Shown: positions 24,265 to 32,196 of the stretch, one piece after another
Position numbering within the stretch: position 1 is the stretch's first letter
How the letters are laid out: each line of letters starts with the position of its first letter
Assembly (NCBI RefSeq): GCF_002394865.1
Contig: NZ_DGUZ01000009.1
Span: 1-64,000 of the forward strand
From: Fibrobacter sp. UBA4297
Lineage (GTDB): Bacteria; Fibrobacterota; Fibrobacteria; Fibrobacterales; Fibrobacteraceae
DNA: 64,000 nt
Direction of reading: 5' to 3'
The notes under the pieces: model-generated
What the model saw: the letters and a program-made list of their open reading frames with translations, nothing else
What the model was told of the DNA's origin: nothing
Database searches by the model: none
Made by a program: the position numbers and the translations under genes

Positions 24265-24316
24265 AAGCGTCAATGTTGCGACCATGTTTGCATGGGCATA
24301 ACTGAGCCAAAGAGTT
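24265..24316. repeat. G-type stem-loop element, copy 2 (diverged)
   Basis: AATGTTGCGA, stem CCATG TTTG CATGG, then GCATAACTGAGCCA. The flanks are diverged but the stem is intact. Confidence 0.65.
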
Positions 24317-24329
24317 GGGGCGTAGCCCC

Positions 24330-24470
24330 ATCCAGTAAAGTATTGTACAGCGTCATTCTGAGAGAACATGTTAACGTCGTCCTGAACAAAGTGAAGAACC
24401 CGGTTAAGTCTTGTACTGCAAAACGAGAAATAGCAGGCCCCTTCGTTGCGCTCAGGGTGACAAATGCATA
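24330..24470. repeat. TCATCCTGA/CAGTAAAGT-type dispersed repeats
   Basis: Fragments of the same intergenic family as 18826-18886: CCAGTAAAGTATTGTA, CGTCATTCTGAG, CGTCCTGAAC, GGTTAAGTCTTGTA and CGCTCAGGGTGACA in succession. No gene is visible from 24127 to 24473. Confidence 0.6.
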
Positions 24471-24473
24471 CAA

Positions 24474-24506
24474 AAAATCCCGAGCTCGTAAGAGTCGGGA
24501 TTTTTA
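24474..24506 (-). terminator. Terminator of groL
   Basis: AAAAATCCCGA ... TCGGGATTTTT with an inner CTC/GAG pair; on the minus strand it ends in a T run after the groL stop. Confidence 0.9.
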
Positions 24507-24535
24507 GTGGAGTTAGAATATGAAATTCTAGCGGA

Positions 24536-26170
24536 TTACATCATGCCGCCCATGCCCATGGACGGATCCATAGCCGGAGCTGCCGGAGCCTTCGGTTCTT
24601 TCTTTTCGGTGATCACGCAGTCAGTTGTGAGGATCATCGAGGCGATGGAGGAGGCGTTCTTGAGAGCCGTGCGAGTCACCTTAGCCGGGTCAATGACGCC
24701 AGCCTTGATGAGGTCTTCGTAAGTATCGGTCTTAGCGTTGTAGCCAAAGCCGTCCTTGCCTTCCTTGACCTTGTTCACAACGACAGAGCCTTCAAGGCCA
24801 GCGTTCTGGACAATCTGGCGGAGCGGTTCTTCGATAGCGCGGCGGATGATTGCAGCACCAGTCTTCTGGTCGGCATTGTCGAACGTAAGAGCGTCGATAG
24901 CCTTTTCAGCACGGATGAGAGCAACACCACCACCCGGAACGATACCTTCTTCGACAGCGGCACGAGTTGCGTGCATAGCGTCGTCGACGCGGTCCTTCTT
25001 TTCCTTCATTTCGACTTCGGTAGCAGCACCGACCTTGATCACAGCAACGCCACCGGCGAGCTTTGCCAAGCGTTCCTGGAGCTTTTCACGGTCATAGTCG
25101 CTCGTGGTAGCTTCAATCTGCTTCTTGATCTGAGCGATACGGCCCTTGATAGAAGCGGCGTCACCAGCACCTTCGACGATCGTGGTGTTGTCCTTAGTGA
25201 TGGTGATGGACTTTGCCTTACCAAGCACTGTCACCGGAGCGTCTTCGAGCTTTGCACCCGTGTCTTCAGAGACGAGCATACCGCCAGTGAGGATTGCGAT
25301 ATCTTCGAGCATGGCCTTACGACGGTCACCGAAGCCCGGAGCCTTGACTGCAGCAACCTTCAAAGTGCCGCGCATCTTGTTCACAACGAGCGTTGCGAGT
25401 GCTTCGCCATCGACGTCTTCGGCGATGATGAGGAGAGACTTGCCCTGCTTTGCAACGTGTTCGAGCATCGGGAGCAAATCCTTCATGGTAGAAATCTTCT
25501 TGTCGTACAGGAGAATGTACGGATTTTCGAGAGCGACTTCCATGCTGTCCGTGTTCGTGACGAAGTACGGAGAGAGGTAGCCACGGTCGAACTGCATACC
25601 TTCGACAACGTCGAGGACAGTTTCAGCAGTCTTGGATTCTTCGATGGTGATGACGCCATCGTTGCCGACCTTTTCCATAGCGTTGGCGAGGAGTTCGCCA
25701 ATTTCCGGGTCGTTGTTTGCAGAAATCGTTGCGACCTGGGCGATGTGTTCCTTGCCGTTGATCTTGACGGCCATCTTGCCGACTTCCTTGATCACAGCTT
25801 CGACAGCAGCGTCCATACCGCGCTTGATGTCCATCGGGTTTGCACCGGCAGCGACGTTCTTCAAGCCTTCACGAGTGATTGCCTGAGCGAGAACGGTTGC
25901 AGTTGTGGTACCGTCACCAGCAGCGTCAGAAGTCTTGTTCGCGACTTCCTTAGCCATCTGTGCGCCGAGATTTTCGTATGCGTCTTCGAGTTCGACTTCC
26001 TTAGCGACAGAAACGCCGTCCTTAGTGACGTTCGGAGCACCGAAGGAGCGTGCGATCATGACGTTACGGCCCTTAGGACCGAGAGTAACCTTAACTGCAT
26101 TGGCGAGCTTGTCAACGCCCTTCATGAGCGATTCGCGAGCTGCTACATCAAACTTCAATTGCTTTGCCAT
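24536..26170 (-). CDS. groL: Chaperonin GroEL
   Basis: The 60-kDa barrel of the GroEL-GroES folding machine. All family marks are present: KVTLGPKGRNV, the ATP-binding DGTTTATVLAQ near residue 87, ISANNDPEIG, VVEGMQFDRGYLSPYFVTN, GVAVIKVGAATEVEMKEKKDRVDDA, GIVPGGGVALI and the C-terminal GGMM tail. 544 residues. The codon use is highly biased, as expected for an abundant protein. It follows groS on the same strand after a 148-bp spacer that contains a D-type hairpin repeat; that is unusually long for the groS-groL junction. Confidence 0.98.
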   Translation of the reverse strand: MAKQLKFDVAARESLMKGVDKLANAVKVTLGPKGRNVMIARSFGAPNVTKDGVSVAKEVELEDAYENLGAQMAKEVANKTSDAAGDGTTTATVLAQAITREGLKNVAAGANPMDIKRGMDAAVEAVIKEVGKMAVKINGKEHIAQVATISANNDPEIGELLANAMEKVGNDGVITIEESKTAETVLDVVEGMQFDRGYLSPYFVTNTDSMEVALENPYILLYDKKISTMKDLLPMLEHVAKQGKSLLIIAEDVDGEALATLVVNKMRGTLKVAAVKAPGFGDRRKAMLEDIAILTGGMLVSEDTGAKLEDAPVTVLGKAKSITITKDNTTIVEGAGDAASIKGRIAQIKKQIEATTSDYDREKLQERLAKLAGGVAVIKVGAATEVEMKEKKDRVDDAMHATRAAVEEGIVPGGGVALIRAEKAIDALTFDNADQKTGAAIIRRAIEEPLRQIVQNAGLEGSVVVNKVKEGKDGFGYNAKTDTYEDLIKAGVIDPAKVTRTALKNASSIASMILTTDCVITEKKEPKAPAAPAMDPSMGMGGMM

Positions 26171-26201
26171 TTTTGTATTTCCTTTTTTAAAATTTTTTAG
26201 A

Positions 26202-26323
26202 GGTGTTAGGTTTTAGGTTGTAGGGGTTAGGTTATTATCGCGGCTTTGCCGCCTTCTATAGATGCGCCTTCGGCGCCATTTTTTTTCCTATAGCCTAATC
26301 CCTAATACCTATAGCCTATTACA
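26202..26323. repeat. D-type heptad inverted repeat between groS and groL
   Basis: Arm GTGTTAG GTTTTAG GTTGTAG GGGTTAG, core hairpins GCGGC TTT GCCGC and GCGCC TTC GGCGC, then arm CCTATAG CCTAATC CCTAATA CCTATAG CCTATTA, which is complementary to the first. The core string CGCGGC-nnn-GCCGCC-n-T-n-TATAGA is shared with 19911-19935. Confidence 0.9.
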
Positions 26324-26600
26324 GAGTAGCGATAACGTCGGATTCCTTGACGATGAGGAAGTTTTCGCCGTCGACGGTAACTTCAGTACCGCTATACTTG
26401 CCGTAAAGCACCACGTCGCCAACCTTGACTTCCATAGCAACGACTTCGCCCTTGTCGTTCTTGCGACCCGGACCTACGGCTACGACCTTACCCTGCATCG
26501 GCTTTTCCTTTGCATTATCCGGAATGAAGAGACCGGAGGAGGTCTTCTGTTCGGCTTCAGCCGGCTTGACAACGATTCGATCTGCTAAAGGCTTGATCAT
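26319..26600 (-). CDS. groS: Co-chaperonin GroES
   Basis: The 10-kDa lid of the GroEL chamber, 93 residues: IKPLADRIVVKPAEAEQKTSSGLFIPDNAKEKPMQGKVVAVG (mobile loop at about 16-32), then VGDVVLYGKYSGTEV. The start is ATG 26600, preceded by AGAGGAT; a longer ORF to 26699 is non-conserved leader. I see no CIRCE operator (TTAGCACTC-N9-GAGTGCTAA) in the 300 bp upstream, so HrcA control is not evident. Confidence 0.97.
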   Translation of the reverse strand: MIKPLADRIVVKPAEAEQKTSSGLFIPDNAKEKPMQGKVVAVGPGRKNDKGEVVAMEVKVGDVVLYGKYSGTEVTVDGENFLIVKESDVIATL

Positions 26601-26700
26601 TATTTTTATCCTCTTTTGAGCTTTTGCCCAGTTAAATTGCTTGGCCCAATTGATTGTTGGAGTTGTTCCAAATTGGACCATTTCTTTTGTTACACCCATC

Positions 26701-26993
26701 CTAAAGCAATTTTCGTGCCAATATATAAATAAACCTTTTTGACGCGTTGTTTGGTGTGCTTTATATCGTGATTGTTTAATTTTGATACACTGCTGCTTTT
26801 ACTGTTTGGATGTGCATGAAACGTGTTTTAAAATGAAACCGATGGTTTCGTGTTGTAGTTATTTTATTTGACGTAATAAACGGCTAAAGTCCACCCCAAA
26901 TGACAAATTCCTTGTTTTTTTTACCACATTTTTATTATCTTGTAGTCTTACGTAAGGGTGTTTGAAAACACTAAAATAAAAAAGGGTTTTTGA
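26701..26993. other. Gene-free promoter region between groS and a sugar-nucleotide transferase
   Basis: Divergent regulatory space of about 290 bp, AT-rich. It contains a TTTGACGTAATAAA site at 26867-26880 resembling the ACGT motif elsewhere, a CTTACGTAAG palindrome at 26947-26956 and a GTGTT TGAA AACAC hairpin. No coding signal seen. Confidence 0.5.
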
Positions 26994-27917
26994 ATGAAAA
27001 TAGTTCTTCCTGTTGCTGGCAATGGCGTTCGCCTTCGTCCGTACACAGAAAATTTGCCGAAGTGCTTGCTTCCTGTTGCTGGTAAGACAATTATAGATTG
27101 GATTGTTGATGACGCACTGTTTTTAAAACCGACCGAGACTATTTTTATTACAGGGTACAAAGCTTCTGTAGTCGATGATTTTTTGAGGCAAAAACCGGAA
27201 TGGGGCGCCGTACGTACCGTGGTGCAGTCCAATCCGCAGGGCTTGGGTGAGGCTATCAGCCTTGCTCTTCCGTATGTAAACGATGAAGAACCGCTTTTGA
27301 TTATCCTTGGCGATACGCTGTTCGAGGCTGATTTGTCCATTTTGGAAAGTGCAGAAGATAACATCCTTTACACGTTTAAGGTCGATGACCCGAAGCGTTT
27401 CGGTGTTGCTGTTACAGACAAGGATGGCCGTATCGAACGTCTTGTGGAAAAGCCGCAGGAATTTGTTTCGGACGAAGCTATAGTTGGTATTTATTACATC
27501 AAGGATGTCAAGGCGCTTAAGGAGGCCTTGAACTACCTCATGCAGAACGATATCCGCACGAAGGGCGAATTCCAGTTGACGGATGCGCTTGAACGCATGA
27601 TCCAGGGTGGTTGCAAGTTCCGTACGGCTCCAGTCAAAAAGTGGCTGGACTGCGGCCTTGTTGAAACCTTGCTTGCTACGAACGCACATGTGCTGCAACG
27701 CAATGAAAAGTCTGCTCCGCAGAAGTTCGAAGGTTCCGAAGTTATCATGCCTTGCCACATCGGTAGAAACGTGACCATCAAGAATTCGAAGGTCGGTCCT
27801 AATGTGTCGGTTGGCGATGGATGCGTGATTGAAAATTCCGAAGTCAGTGATGCCATCCTTTGGGATTGCGTAAAGGTTGTCAACCAGAAAGTAGCTGACG
27901 CCGTGATTCACGTATAA
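26994..27917 (+). CDS. Sugar-1-phosphate nucleotidylyltransferase with left-handed beta-helix tail
   Basis: Probably forms a nucleotide sugar (NDP-glucose or dTDP-glucose type) from sugar-1-phosphate and NTP. The N-terminal Rossmann part shows GNGVRLRPYTENLPKCLLPV (signature G-x-G-x-R-L-x-P-x-T ... K-x-x-x-P), ILGDTLFEAD with the metal Asp and VEKP. After about residue 230 a short left-handed beta-helix follows (IGRNVTIKNSKVGPNVSVGDGC). 307 residues. Purine-rich AAAAAGGG precedes the ATG, and a terminator follows. The specific sugar cannot be read from sequence alone. Confidence 0.8.
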   Translation: MKIVLPVAGNGVRLRPYTENLPKCLLPVAGKTIIDWIVDDALFLKPTETIFITGYKASVVDDFLRQKPEWGAVRTVVQSNPQGLGEAISLALPYVNDEEPLLIILGDTLFEADLSILESAEDNILYTFKVDDPKRFGVAVTDKDGRIERLVEKPQEFVSDEAIVGIYYIKDVKALKEALNYLMQNDIRTKGEFQLTDALERMIQGGCKFRTAPVKKWLDCGLVETLLATNAHVLQRNEKSAPQKFEGSEVIMPCHIGRNVTIKNSKVGPNVSVGDGCVIENSEVSDAILWDCVKVVNQKVADAVIHV

Positions 27918-27970
27918 TTTTTGAAAAAGCGGAGCGCATGAATGCGCTGCACGCTTGATTTGCATTTAGA

Positions 27971-28004
27971 AAAGGGCATCGCTCATGCGATGCCCTTCTT
28001 TTTA
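27971..28004 (+). terminator. Terminator of the nucleotidylyltransferase gene
   Basis: GGGCATCGC / GCGATGCCC, TCAT loop, then a T-rich tract. Confidence 0.9.
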
Positions 28005-28042
28005 TTTTCGTCTGTAGCCGCAGAGCGGCGTTCTCTCGTCTA

Positions 28043-30382
28043 TTACTGCACGTCTACAGTTACTTTGTACATAGGCTTGTCCTTGTAACTGCGGAGAGCT
28101 TCTCTCGGAGCCGTGATGACCTTCAGGTTCTTCTTCGTGATGCCTGGCTGAGCGCGTAAGACTTTGAGGAGGTCGGCGTTGCGCTTTGATGCCATTTGCG
28201 GGAGAACCTTCATCATGTAGTTCTTGTCGATTTCGGCGGAATGTTCCTTGACGTAAGCCTGGAATTCCTTGTCCTTTTCTTTAATTTCTTCGATGGCCCT
28301 GTAGTCGAGTTCGTTCAGTTCCGTCTTGTTGTTCTTTTGCTTATAGAAATCGATCTTGAGCTGCTTGACCTTGTATTCCTTGGCGGTCTTTCTCGGGTTG
28401 TAGTACTGCGTGAAGGTCAGCATCAGGTTCGGGTCCTTCTGGATCATTTCCGTCATCTTGGTGGCCTTGGCGTACTGTTCGCTGGTGAACGTATCAGTGT
28501 TTGCGTCAATCAGCACTTCGTCGTTCTTACCGAGGTCAAAGCCGAGCGCGCTTGCGCCTGCCATAGCGAGGTTTCCAACGAGTCTGAACGGAGAAATAGC
28601 GACCTTCACGAGCAGGTTCACGACGGTCTTCCAGATGATTTTGCCGTAAGAGAATTCAGGGTCATCGAGGTTGCCTTTGACCGGCACGTCGAACTGGATT
28701 TTGTCGTCCTTGTCCTTCAAAATGTAGAGACCGATTTTCATCGGGACGGTGTATTCCGGATCGATGTCGTCCACCTTGTTGCCAACGGTGATGTTGTAAA
28801 TGTCAATCGTGTTCTTGCTGTCGAGGTTGCGGTCGACAATCTTGTTTTCGCTGGCGAATGCAAGTGTGCCCGCCTTGAGCGGGTAGGCGGTGTAGTGCAA
28901 CGAGTAGTTCGAGAAGTGCTTGAGCACGAGGTTTTTGACGCTGATGTAGATGTCCATCGTGTTTAGGTTGCTGAGGGCTCCGTGGTACTTGAGCGAGAGA
29001 CTACCGCCTTCGGGGAATGCGGCAGAAACGTTCACGTTGCAAGGCGTGTCGTAGTTGATGTTCTGGCCGGTAACGGTAATGGCGCTCACCTTGTAGTTGA
29101 ACGGACGGATAATGGTGTGATCGGTGATGGTGATGTAAGTGTTCTTGACGAGGAGCTTGTTAATCTTCGCCTTGAGCTTCTTTGCGGCGGCGGGCTTTTC
29201 TGCTGTGTTTGTTGCGCTTGTCGAATCAGCGGCGACCTTCGTCGTGTCTGCGGGTTCTTGCTTTGCGGCTTCTGCAACCGTTTCTGCCTGCGTAGAATCG
29301 GCGGCGGTTGTATCCGTCATGCTTCCGGCCTTGTTCTTCGGGGTGAGGAGTACGTCAATGTTTGTCTTGCCGTCCTTGTACAGGTCGATGTGGGCGAAAG
29401 CGCCATCTACGATGACGGAGTCGATGAGGTATTCGTTGTCGACAAGGTTTGCCTTGTTGATTCCGACGGTGACGTTTTCTGCGCCCATCTTGCTTCCGCT
29501 GACTTCGGTGAGGTCAATCTTGTCGAGCGAGACCTTGCCCTTGACATTGGAGGCGAGGATGCTGTTGATGTTACCGCTGATGGAGATTTGAGCCGAGAGG
29601 TAACCCGCAAAATCCTTGTAGTTGATGGAATCGTTCAGGTACGGCTTGATGCAGGAGAGTGCAAATCTATTCAGGTTCAGGAAAATGTTGAAGTCGTAGG
29701 TGGCCATGTTGGCATCGACCTTCACGTTCAGGTCACCGCCGTCTGCAAACTTGAGGCTCACGTCGACGCCGGTCGAGTTGTCTTCGAGATAAATGGCCGG
29801 GATGTTGATGGAAAAGTCCTTGAGGTGGAACTTGGAGCCGACTTTTGTATCCTGGTAGATGATGTTGCCCTTGTCGAATACAATGTTTCTCAGGCTGAGC
29901 TTGACGGGAAGGCCTGCTGCAATTTCGGCTGCGCTCTTGCTGCTGTCCGATTCGACCTTCTTTTCTTCGGGGTGCTCGGCGTAATAGATGCTGTCCTTTT
30001 GGGCGAGGAAGTCTAGGATGTCGGAGAAGTTGAAGCGTTCTCCGTGCTGCGTGGTGCGAACATAGAGGGCCTTCATGTAGATGTCGCTGATGTCAAGCGT
30101 TCTCGTGAAGAGCTTGAGCGGGTTGATGTTCATGCTGAACTTGTCGAACGCGACAAAGCGGGTCTTGTCGTCCGCTTCCATGACCGCGAGCGTATCTACG
30201 TCCAAGACGTAGGTGAACGGGTTCAGGCTGATGTTCTTGATGGTGATGCTTCGGCCAATCATTTCCTTGGAGTGCTCTTCGATGTAGCTACGGGCAATCT
30301 TGGGCGCTACGAGAAGTGTGACGAAGTAGAGGAGGATCAGTGATCCTAATACGATGAGGGTAATTTTGAGTGGCTTTTTCAT
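28043..30382 (-). CDS. DUF748/AsmA-like envelope protein
   Basis: A 779-residue protein with one N-terminal membrane anchor (KITLIVLGSLILLYFVTLLVAP) and a long periplasmic region made of repeated beta-rich segments, as in the AsmA/DUF748 group implicated in lipid or outer-membrane homeostasis. Recognisable pieces are ITIKNISLNPFTYVLDVDTLAV near 46-68, LRNIVFDKGNIIYQD and ISGNINSILASNVKGKVSLDKI. A low-complexity Ala/Thr/Lys stretch (about 370-430) splits the protein. The C-terminal part holds the OmpA-like-looking KEYKVKQLKIDFYK ... LRAQPGITKKNLKVI. Start ATG 30382; it diverges from the GH9 gene. Confidence 0.75.
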   Translation of the reverse strand: MKKPLKITLIVLGSLILLYFVTLLVAPKIARSYIEEHSKEMIGRSITIKNISLNPFTYVLDVDTLAVMEADDKTRFVAFDKFSMNINPLKLFTRTLDISDIYMKALYVRTTQHGERFNFSDILDFLAQKDSIYYAEHPEEKKVESDSSKSAAEIAAGLPVKLSLRNIVFDKGNIIYQDTKVGSKFHLKDFSINIPAIYLEDNSTGVDVSLKFADGGDLNVKVDANMATYDFNIFLNLNRFALSCIKPYLNDSINYKDFAGYLSAQISISGNINSILASNVKGKVSLDKIDLTEVSGSKMGAENVTVGINKANLVDNEYLIDSVIVDGAFAHIDLYKDGKTNIDVLLTPKNKAGSMTDTTAADSTQAETVAEAAKQEPADTTKVAADSTSATNTAEKPAAAKKLKAKINKLLVKNTYITITDHTIIRPFNYKVSAITVTGQNINYDTPCNVNVSAAFPEGGSLSLKYHGALSNLNTMDIYISVKNLVLKHFSNYSLHYTAYPLKAGTLAFASENKIVDRNLDSKNTIDIYNITVGNKVDDIDPEYTVPMKIGLYILKDKDDKIQFDVPVKGNLDDPEFSYGKIIWKTVVNLLVKVAISPFRLVGNLAMAGASALGFDLGKNDEVLIDANTDTFTSEQYAKATKMTEMIQKDPNLMLTFTQYYNPRKTAKEYKVKQLKIDFYKQKNNKTELNELDYRAIEEIKEKDKEFQAYVKEHSAEIDKNYMMKVLPQMASKRNADLLKVLRAQPGITKKNLKVITAPREALRSYKDKPMYKVTVDVQ

Positions 30383-30490
30383 GTAGTAAAATCTAAATAT
30401 AAATGAGCGAAAAGTGTAATGTTCCCTATGGTAAACACGTCTGTCATGATTTGTTTTCCGTCTTTGTCCTAAAAAAGTTATTCTTAGGGT

Positions 30491-32158
30491 ATGGATGCGA
30501 AAATTCACTATTGTCACCCCGGTTACGTTCCCTCGGTTTCCAAGACTTTTTTGGTCGCCTTTTCGGAGGACGTTACTTTGCCTTCGGTCAAGTTCAAGAT
30601 TTTGGATAGCGAAAAACACGCTGTTTACGAGGGCTTGGCTGAAAAATTGCAATGCTGCGAATACTCCGGCGAGACTCTGTTCAAGGGGGACTTTTCAACG
30701 GTTAAAACCCCAGGGCGTTACCAGATTGCTTTGGCGGACTTTGATGTGAAGTCGCGTTTATTCGAAGTCTCGGATGAATGGCTCGTTCGCGAACTCAAGG
30801 CGAATATCAAGTCGTTCTATTACCAACGGAGTGGAGTTGAATTGCCGGAACGCTTGGCAGGGAGGTGGGCACGCCCGGCGGCGCACTTGGACTCAGCTCT
30901 TGAATTCCATCCGTCGATGGAACGTGCGGGGCTTTGGAACGCCCATGGCGGCTGGTACGATGCGGGCGACTATGGCAAGTACATTGTGAATGGTGGCGTG
31001 AGTGTTGCAACACTCATGCTTGGCTGCGAACTCATGCAGGCGCATTCTCAAAAGCCTTCGATTGTTGGTGGTACTGCGTTCAAGGAAACGTACGAACTGC
31101 CGGTAAGCTTGCTCGATGAAATCCGTTTTGAACTGGAATTTTTCTTGCGCATGCAAGACGAAGATGGAGGCGTATTTTTCAAGGTGACGCCTTACCGTTG
31201 GGATGGTTTTGTGACACCTTCGGAATCGGACGCTTCTCAAAAGCGTTACATTCTTGGAAAGTCCACGTCTTCGGCTCTGAATTTTGCAGGTGCGCTTGCA
31301 CAGGCGCATCACGTTTATGCCAATGTCGATTACGCATTTGCTGAAAAATGCTTGTTTGCTGCGGTTCGTGCTTACCTTTGGGCCGAGAAAAATCCCGAAG
31401 TCGACTGGCCGCAAAATACCGAGGGCAGTGGCGGCTATGGCGATTCTGATTTAGGCGATGACTTTTTCTGGGCTCGTGCAATGTTGTATCGCGAACTGAA
31501 AAACGTTGAAAGTATTGCTGATGTGAATGTTTCAGGCTTGCTTGAACGTTTGGAAAGTCAACTTCCGGTAGATATGGACACGTACTTGCCGACATACGGA
31601 TTGCAATGGCGATCGACACAGAATCTAGCCTGGTTTGCGCTTGCGACAATGGATTGCAAGTGGACGGAACGCGCCCGTATGGCTTTCAAGTACACGGCCG
31701 AAGAAATCTTGCATCTGCAAAAGGAAGACCCGTATGGACTTTCAATTCGTAAGTTCATCTGGGGGAGCAATGGCGATATTGCAAACCATGCGCTGACGCT
31801 TTATTTGGCGTATGAATGGTTTAATGATTCGAAGTATCGTGATGCGGCAATGGAACAGATTGAATTTATTTACGGCAAGAATCCTGTGGATGTGAGCTTT
31901 GTGACGGGCTCTGCTTGGAGTTCCCCGAAGTTCCCGCATCACCGCATTAGCCATTCCGATGGCGTTGATGAACCGGTGCCTGGGCTTGTCGTTGGTGGCA
32001 TTAATGAAGACCGCCAGGATTTGCACAGGAATCCGCATTACATGGGGGAGGCTCGTGGCATGTCTTATGCAGACGAGCAATGTTCCTTTGCCAGTAACGA
32101 AGTTGCTATCAACTGGAGTGCTCCTTTGACGGCAGCTTTGTTGCTGTTAAGCGCTTAA
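30491..32158 (+). CDS. GH9 endoglucanase-type enzyme without signal peptide
   Basis: Family 9 cellulase or cellodextrinase. An N-terminal Ig-like CelD_N domain (about 4-95) precedes the (alpha/alpha)6 catalytic domain. GGWYDAGDYGKYIVN gives Asp157 and Asp160 (base), HHRISHSDGVDEPVPGLVVGG is the substrate-binding His/Arg motif and SNEVAINW contains the acid Glu537. 555 residues. The N-terminus MDAKIHYCHPGYVPSV is polar, so no Sec signal is visible and the enzyme would stay in the cytoplasm unless exported otherwise; no better upstream start exists in frame. TATTCT at 30479-30484 sits 6 nt before the ATG (leaderless). Confidence 0.9.
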   Translation: MDAKIHYCHPGYVPSVSKTFLVAFSEDVTLPSVKFKILDSEKHAVYEGLAEKLQCCEYSGETLFKGDFSTVKTPGRYQIALADFDVKSRLFEVSDEWLVRELKANIKSFYYQRSGVELPERLAGRWARPAAHLDSALEFHPSMERAGLWNAHGGWYDAGDYGKYIVNGGVSVATLMLGCELMQAHSQKPSIVGGTAFKETYELPVSLLDEIRFELEFFLRMQDEDGGVFFKVTPYRWDGFVTPSESDASQKRYILGKSTSSALNFAGALAQAHHVYANVDYAFAEKCLFAAVRAYLWAEKNPEVDWPQNTEGSGGYGDSDLGDDFFWARAMLYRELKNVESIADVNVSGLLERLESQLPVDMDTYLPTYGLQWRSTQNLAWFALATMDCKWTERARMAFKYTAEEILHLQKEDPYGLSIRKFIWGSNGDIANHALTLYLAYEWFNDSKYRDAAMEQIEFIYGKNPVDVSFVTGSAWSSPKFPHHRISHSDGVDEPVPGLVVGGINEDRQDLHRNPHYMGEARGMSYADEQCSFASNEVAINWSAPLTAALLLLSA

Positions 32159-32159
32159 T

Positions 32160-32192
32160 TTGTCATGCCCTGCTCCGACAGGGCATCTCCCT
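32160..32192. repeat. REP-like palindrome
   Basis: GTCATGCCCTG ... CAGGGCATCTCC between the convergent GH9 and DUF218 genes, the only sequence there; it may also act as a terminator structure. Confidence 0.85.
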
Positions 32193-32196
32193 CTAG

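Noticed and set aside
24971..26200. A 409-codon + strand frame opposite groL
   Set aside because: Shadow of the groL frame; no conserved domain in its translation, and groL is unquestionable.
26601..26993. A CIRCE operator upstream of groS
   Set aside because: No TTAGCACTC-N9-GAGTGCTAA or close variant can be read in the upstream 390 bp.
30403..30609. An upstream frame that might supply a signal peptide to the GH9 gene
   Set aside because: It is in a different frame from GH9 and has no typical signal sequence.
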